DNA from: Aquincola sp.
Lineage (GTDB): Bacteria; Pseudomonadota; Gammaproteobacteria; Burkholderiales; Burkholderiaceae_C
Length of the DNA: 9,845 nt
Assembly: GCA_029884035.1 (NCBI GenBank)
Contig: JAOUIM010000109.1
Coordinates: 1-9,845 of the forward strand
Direction of reading: 5' to 3'
This document shows positions 7,001 to 9,845 of the stretch, piece after piece. A program made the position numbers and the translations under genes. The notes below the pieces were generated by a model, which saw nothing but the letters and a program-made list of their open reading frames with translations, was not told the DNA's origin and searched no databases. The first letter of the stretch is position 1, and every line of letters starts with the position of its first letter.

Positions 7001-8313
7001 GTGCGATCGGGGTGCTCGAGCCGGCCCCGCCACTGCCCGAGCGCGGCGTACAAGCGGTGCTCGCGCTGCCGGCCGTCGATGCCGACGCGTGGCAGGCATT
7101 GGTCGATCGCGTACAGAGCAGCGGCACCGCCGAGGCGGCGACGGCCATCGATGGTTACTTGCCGCGCGTGGTGGCACTGCGTGCGCAGTCGATCGTCTCC
7201 GGTGGTCGACAGCTGACCAACCTCGTGGCCGGCGTGAGCCAGGACAGCGCGGACGGCACCTGGCGAGGCAGCATCGACGCCGACCAGCTCGGCGGTTATG
7301 TCGAATACAGGGCGGCCAGGGGACCCGCCAACCCCGGGCGCGTGTATGCGCGGCTGGCGCGGCTGGCACTGCCGCCGAACGAAGCCAGTTCGGTGGAGAA
7401 CCTGCTGGCGCAAGCGCCCTCCACGGTGCCCGCGCTGGATGTCGTGATCGACAACTACGAGTTGCGCGGCAAGAAACTCGGCCGCGTCGAGGTCGAAGCG
7501 GTCAACCGTGCTGCGGAGGCGGGCCCGCGCACGGCGCGCGAGTGGCGCATGACGCGTTTCGCGCTCACCAACCCTGAGGCGCAGCTCAGCGGCAGCGGAC
7601 AGTGGCAGCCCGGCAGCGGTCAGCGCATGGTCATGGACTTCAAGCTCGATCTGTCCGACAGTGGCGCCTTTCTCGAGCGTCTGGGCTTTGCGGGCACGCT
7701 CAAGGGCGGCAAGGGCCGTATCGCGGGCCAGCTGTCGTGGGCCGGTTCGCCGCTGGACTTCCATGTCCCCAGCCTCGACGGCACGCTGAACCTCGCACTT
7801 GATGCCGGGCAGTTCCTCAAGGCCGGTCCGGGCGCAGGGCGCTTGTTGTCGGTACTCAGCCTGCAGTCGCTGCCGCGCCGAATCACGCTCGATTTCCGCG
7901 ACCTGTTCCAGGAAGGATTCGCGTTCGACAACGTCACTGGCGACGTGACCATCGCGGACGGCGTGGCCGCCACGCGCAACCTGCGCATGCGCGGTGTGCA
8001 GGCTGCGGTGCTGATGGAAGGCAGCGCCGACCTGAACCGCGAGACGCAGGACCTGCGCGTCGTGGTCGTGCCCGAGATCAATGCCGGCACCGCCTCGCTG
8101 GCCTATGCGGCGATCAACCCTGCTGTGGGCCTGGGCACGTTCCTCGCGCAATTGCTGCTGCGCCGCCCCCTCATCGCCGCCAGCACGCGCGAGTTCCGGG
8201 TTCAGGGCACCTGGGCCGACCCGAAGATCGAACGCGTCGAGCGCAAGCCCGGCGAAGCCGTGCCCGATATCGACGCCCCGGCCGCCCCGCCCCCCCCGAA
8301 GGCTGCATCATGA
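4093..8313 (+). CDS. yhdP: YhdP-family AsmA-like envelope protein
   Basis: A 1406-residue protein (E. coli YhdP has 1266) of the YhdP/TIGR02099 family. It has a short Pro-rich, basic N-terminus (1-38), one membrane anchor at about 40-63 (WRLAFGGLFAAWSLLLLAWL), then a very long periplasmic region of beta-rich AsmA-like repeats, which the family folds into an elongated groove. The family's conserved C-terminal block is present: AYAAINPAVGLGTFLAQLLL (1337-1356), then RRPLIAASTREFRVQGTW (1357-1374), with a Pro-rich tail. In E. coli YhdP, TamB and YdbH act redundantly in moving phospholipids from inner to outer membrane; the same role is inferred here. The ATG at 4093 follows a weak AGG with a short gap; later in-frame TTG codons lack a better ribosome site, so this start is preferred but not certain. 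A 20-residue Ala/Pro/Ser/Thr insert (643-662) interrupts the conserved domain. The stop overlaps the nitrilase-family start in ATGA, so the two genes are probably co-transcribed. Confidence 0.93.
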   Translation: MRCLRFHPPYPPALPSVTQAPDPGSAPRIERRHHRGLRLAWRLAFGGLFAAWSLLLLAWLTLQWGILPRVEQWRPQIEERASATIGMPVKIGAIRVRSGGWMPLIELDDVVLVPRGSGPSGAESEALRLPKVSATLSARSLLGLELRFEQVHVQGAALEVRRDATGRIFVAGIGISAHRDQAADEISPALDWALAQHEVAVRDGRVRWVDEQQVGTSPIELTGVDLVLRSGLTGHDVRLDATPPAAAGERFTLIGRFSRPVLARRGDWQRWSGNVYAELPSADSAAWRAYLALPFELSSGRMALRAWLDVSNGQAHSVQADVAMREIALQFKGRTQALPLESLQARLTAERDGATLRLSAERLTFRSGPIEWPATRFALALHQPAGSAPPVAGAASAMVGSFDGGEFSADRLDLAALAALAAQLPLGATVDQLLATLSPSGQVRNLSTRWEGPLDAPRRYQVKAVASALTIAAAPSPEPRRVGRPGWRNANVDFDANETGGRARLTVDKGALVFPGVFEQPEIAFDSFATTLTWRITPRTPSPAAIELVLTDTRFANADAQGELSIAQWRTGPSAGFARGARFPGQLDLSGKLGRGRAVAVARYLPLGVPEGVRRYVERAVTDGRIAEATFRVRGDLWDFPFAAPSTATSAPGASPPATSAPRGEFRIAGRVQDVGLAYVPGEPDAAPAWPAFTRVEGELIFDRGAMEIRNAQARLWGVELSKVNGGIRDLHQPVLRLDGQVRGPLADLVRYVNATPVGGWIGQALRDTTASGNSDLKLAIELPFAELSRSTVQGSLQLVGNEVRVAGGMPPLAGTKARVTFTQKTVTLTGASARVLGGDVSFEGGTQPDGSLRITGQGMATAEGLRRAGELGALSRLAASASGQTPYRLTLGVVGGHTELTLTSPMSGIALDLPAPIRKPAEATWPLRLETRVASDGQRDRVRFDLGTVISAQYQRSVSRESSPSVIRGAIGVLEPAPPLPERGVQAVLALPAVDADAWQALVDRVQSSGTAEAATAIDGYLPRVVALRAQSIVSGGRQLTNLVAGVSQDSADGTWRGSIDADQLGGYVEYRAARGPANPGRVYARLARLALPPNEASSVENLLAQAPSTVPALDVVIDNYELRGKKLGRVEVEAVNRAAEAGPRTAREWRMTRFALTNPEAQLSGSGQWQPGSGQRMVMDFKLDLSDSGAFLERLGFAGTLKGGKGRIAGQLSWAGSPLDFHVPSLDGTLNLALDAGQFLKAGPGAGRLLSVLSLQSLPRRITLDFRDLFQEGFAFDNVTGDVTIADGVAATRNLRMRGVQAAVLMEGSADLNRETQDLRVVVVPEINAGTASLAYAAINPAVGLGTFLAQLLLRRPLIAASTREFRVQGTWADPKIERVERKPGEAVPDIDAPAAPPPPKAAS
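6034..6078 (+). repeat. Imperfect 30-base-period repeat in yhdP linker
   Basis: ACGTCGGCGCC occurs exactly at 6037-6047 and 6067-6077, ten codons apart, encoding ATSAP twice within an Ala/Pro/Ser/Thr-rich linker (residues 648-652 and 658-662). It is in frame and looks like a small in-frame duplication or drift of a low-complexity linker. Confidence 0.55.
8290..8297 (+). repeat. C8 homopolymer at the yhdP / nitrilase junction
   Basis: Eight consecutive C residues encode part of the YhdP Pro-rich tail, ending directly before the GAAGG ribosome site of the next gene. Loss of one C would shift YhdP into a frame that stays open to 8506, adding about 70 unrelated residues and removing the stop/start overlap. 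It may equally be a place for sequencing error. Confidence 0.6.
8298..8302 (+). promoter_or_regulatory. Ribosome binding site GAAGG for the nitrilase-family gene
   Basis: GAAGG lies seven bases before the ATG at 8310, inside the last codons of yhdP. It supports the ATG that overlaps the yhdP stop and implies that this gene can initiate independently as well as by coupling. Confidence 0.65.
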
Positions 8314-9125
8314 CCGCACCGCTCGTGAAGATCGCCGCGCTGCAGACCGTGTCCACGCCGGACGTGGGTCGCAACCTGGATGCCGCAGCCCGGCTGATCG
8401 CCGCTGCCGCCGGCCAGGGCGCGAATCTCGTCGCGCTGCCCGAACACTTCGGCCTGATGGGGCTCCGCGATACCGACAAGCTCGTCATCGCGGAGACGCC
8501 GGGTGATGGACCGATCCAACGATTCCTGGCCGCGCAGGCGCGCGAACATCGCCTGTGGGTGGTCGGCGGCACACTGCCGATGCGCGGGCGGACGTCCGAG
8601 CGTGTGCTCAACAGTTGCTGTGTCTACGCGCCCGACGGCACTCCCGCCGCGCGCTACGACAAGATCCATCTCTTCCGCTTCGACAATGGGCGCGAAAGCT
8701 ACGACGAGGCACGTGTCCTGGAAGCCGGCCGCAGCCCCGTCGCGCTGTGCGCGGCGGGGCTGCGCGTGGGCCTGTCGATCTGCTACGACCTGCGCTTTCC
8801 TGAGCTTTACCGGGCGCTCGGCACGCCGCCATGCGATCTGCTCACCGTGCCTGCGGCGTTCACTTTCACGACCGGGCGAGCACACTGGGAAGTGCTGCTG
8901 CGGGCGCGCGCAATCGAGAACCAGTGCTATGTCCTGGCGCCCGCGCAGGGCGGCACCCACGAGAGCGGCCGCCGCACCTGGGGCCACAGCATGATCGTCG
9001 ACCCATGGGGCGATGTGCTGGCCGTGCGCCCCGAGGGCGAGGGCGTGGTGATGGCCGAGCTCGACCTGGCCCGGATCGCCGCCGTTCGCCAGCAGCTGCC
9101 CGCCCTGTCGCACCGCTGTTTGTGA
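8310..9125 (+). CDS. Carbon-nitrogen hydrolase, deaminated glutathione amidase (Nit1) type
   Basis: A 271-residue nitrilase-superfamily enzyme, full length for the family, with the Glu-Lys-Cys triad intact: E45 in LVALPEHFG, K118 in RYDKIHLF, and C158 in GLSICYDLRFPELYR. The later blocks PAAFTFTTGRAHWEVLLRAR (181-200), AIENQCYVLAPAQGG (201-215) and GRRTWGHSMIVDPWG (220-234) are those of the Nit1/YbeM branch, which hydrolyses the amide of deaminated glutathione, a side product of transaminases, to alpha-ketoglutarate and Cys-Gly. This makes it a cytoplasmic metabolite-repair enzyme. Omega-amidase (Nit2 type) is the main alternative, since exact substrate cannot be settled from motifs. The ATG is supported by GAAGG seven bases upstream and overlaps the yhdP stop by four bases. 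No signal peptide, so no direct physical link to periplasmic YhdP is implied. Confidence 0.93.
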   Translation: MTAPLVKIAALQTVSTPDVGRNLDAAARLIAAAAGQGANLVALPEHFGLMGLRDTDKLVIAETPGDGPIQRFLAAQAREHRLWVVGGTLPMRGRTSERVLNSCCVYAPDGTPAARYDKIHLFRFDNGRESYDEARVLEAGRSPVALCAAGLRVGLSICYDLRFPELYRALGTPPCDLLTVPAAFTFTTGRAHWEVLLRARAIENQCYVLAPAQGGTHESGRRTWGHSMIVDPWGDVLAVRPEGEGVVMAELDLARIAAVRQQLPALSHRCL

Positions 9126-9148
9126 TCCACGGGGACGCGGTCGATCCA

Positions 9149-9198
9149 GCTTCGCCGGCCTGCCGGCCTCGCCCCACTAGACGGGAGTGCGGCGAAGC
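9149..9198. terminator. Possible bidirectional hairpin between convergent genes
   Basis: In the convergent gap, GCTTCGCCG (9149-9157) is the exact reverse complement of CGGCGAAGC (9190-9198), a 9-base stem enclosing a 32-base loop. A competing smaller hairpin, GCCGG-CCTG-CCGGC (9154-9167), shares its left arm. Neither is followed by a T run on either strand, so these are not classical intrinsic terminators. They are placed where transcription from nit (plus) and the ubiH-like gene (minus) should end, and may help stop or protect the transcripts. Confidence 0.3.
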
Positions 9199-9212
9199 GG
9201 CTCCGAGGGTGG

Positions 9213-9845
9213 TCAACGGCTCCCGAACATCATCTGCCGCGCCAGCAGGTTCTTGGCGAAAGGCATCCTGTCCAGTACCGCAAGCCCCGCGCCCCGCAAG
9301 GTGTCGAGGCCCGGCGCGCGCCAGGTGAAACTGCGCGCGAGAAAGTCGGTGGCTGCGATGAGCACCCAACGGTCGGGCGCACGCTGCCAAGCCACGCGCG
9401 ACAGCGCGGCATCGAGGCCGGGCGAGGCGTGGCTGCGGTCGGCGGCATCACGCAGCGCGCGAGCCAGCGCGAATGCATCGCGCAGGCCCAGGTTCAAGCC
9501 CTGGCCGGCCACCGGGTGCAGTGTCTGCGCGGCGTTGCCGATCCGCACCTGCCGCCCGCGCACCAGGCTCTTCTGCGCGGCCAGCCCGAGGGAAAAGCGC
9601 TTGAGCGGCGAGACGGCCGTGATGCGCCCGACGGCGGGGTCGAACACCGTGTTGAGCACGGCCAGGCGCTGCGCGTCGTCGAGATCACCGACGATGTCGG
9701 CACCCTGATCCGTCGGGGTGGGGACACACCACACGAGCGCGGCGCGCATCGAGCTGCCTGCGGCTGGCAGCGGCAGCAACGCGGCCGGCCCGTGCCGCGT
9801 GAAACGCTCGACCGCGAGGCCGCGGCGACCCGCCTCGAGCGACAC
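9213..9845 (-). CDS. ubiH: UbiH-like FAD-dependent ubiquinone hydroxylase, C-terminal part only
   Basis: The window holds 210 in-frame codons ending at TGA (9215-9213); the frame is still open at 9845. The first codon seen (GTG) is an internal Val, and the missing N-terminal half should carry the GxGxxG FAD-binding motif. Residues 103-120 of the fragment read GNAAQTLHPVAGQGLNLG, the second FAD-contacting motif of the UbiH/COQ6 monooxygenases; the GNAAQTLHP form is that of E. coli UbiH, whereas UbiF has GDAAH. The RFTRHGPAALLPLP segment (14-27) and the C-terminal PFAKNLLARQMMFGSR also fit. UbiH hydroxylates the ring of the ubiquinone precursor, using FAD, NAD(P)H and oxygen. Betaproteobacteria use varied sets of these hydroxylases, so the exact ring position is an inference. 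It converges on the nit gene, leaving 87 bases between stops. Confidence 0.85.
   Translation of the reverse strand: MSLEAGRRGLAVERFTRHGPAALLPLPAAGSSMRAALVWCVPTPTDQGADIVGDLDDAQRLAVLNTVFDPAVGRITAVSPLKRFSLGLAAQKSLVRGRQVRIGNAAQTLHPVAGQGLNLGLRDAFALARALRDAADRSHASPGLDAALSRVAWQRAPDRWVLIAATDFLARSFTWRAPGLDTLRGAGLAVLDRMPFAKNLLARQMMFGSR

Noticed and set aside
4741..8151. Long minus-strand open frames (681 and 389 codons) opposite yhdP
   Set aside because: Both are in the same codon-for-codon register with yhdP and interrupted only where rare TCA-type codons occur. They are rich in Arg, Ala and Gln with no domain; shadows of yhdP.
8202..9113. A 303-codon minus-strand open frame opposite the nitrilase-family gene
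   Set aside because: It is again in exact antisense register with a gene whose catalytic triad and family motifs are intact; composition artefact.

Overview
The window is GC-rich (roughly two thirds G+C by eye), densely coded chromosomal DNA. Its gene content (glnE divergent from a ~1,400-residue YhdP, then a nitrilase-family gene overlapping yhdP, plus a UbiH-type hydroxylase) suggests a betaproteobacterium, most likely of the order Burkholderiales. That placement is inferred from gene content and protein style; no rRNA or other taxonomic marker is present. I see no insertion sequence, phage gene, CRISPR array, tRNA or rRNA.

Layout. (1) Positions 1-3995, minus strand: a three-gene overlapping unit read right to left. 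It starts with glnE (3995-1233, the bifunctional glutamine synthetase adenylyltransferase/adenylyl-removing enzyme), continues with a rhombosortase-type intramembrane serine protease (1236-649), and ends with an EamA/DMT-family transporter (652 to beyond position 1, cut by the window edge). Both junctions are 4-base stop/start overlaps (GTGA, then ATGA), so translational coupling is likely. (2) Positions 3996-4092: a 97-base divergent intergenic region with a 10-base palindrome and no convincing sigma70 promoter. (3) Positions 4093-9125, plus strand: yhdP (large AsmA-like inner-membrane/periplasmic protein) followed, with a 4-base ATGA overlap, by a carbon-nitrogen hydrolase of the deaminated-glutathione-amidase (Nit1) type. 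(4) Positions 9126-9212: an 87-base convergent gap with GC-rich inverted repeats. (5) Positions 9213 to beyond 9845, minus strand: the C-terminal 210 residues of a UbiH-like FAD monooxygenase of ubiquinone synthesis, whose start lies outside the window.

The genes are mostly housekeeping: nitrogen control (GlnE), envelope lipid homeostasis (YhdP), metabolite repair (Nit) and ubiquinone synthesis (UbiH). The least ordinary point is the rhombosortase, a protein-sorting protease, translationally tied to glnE and to a drug/metabolite-type exporter with none of its substrates nearby. I found no clear sign of a wholly new system; the findings below are modest and ranked accordingly. The long open frames opposite glnE, yhdP and nit lie exactly in codon register with the real genes and are composition artefacts.
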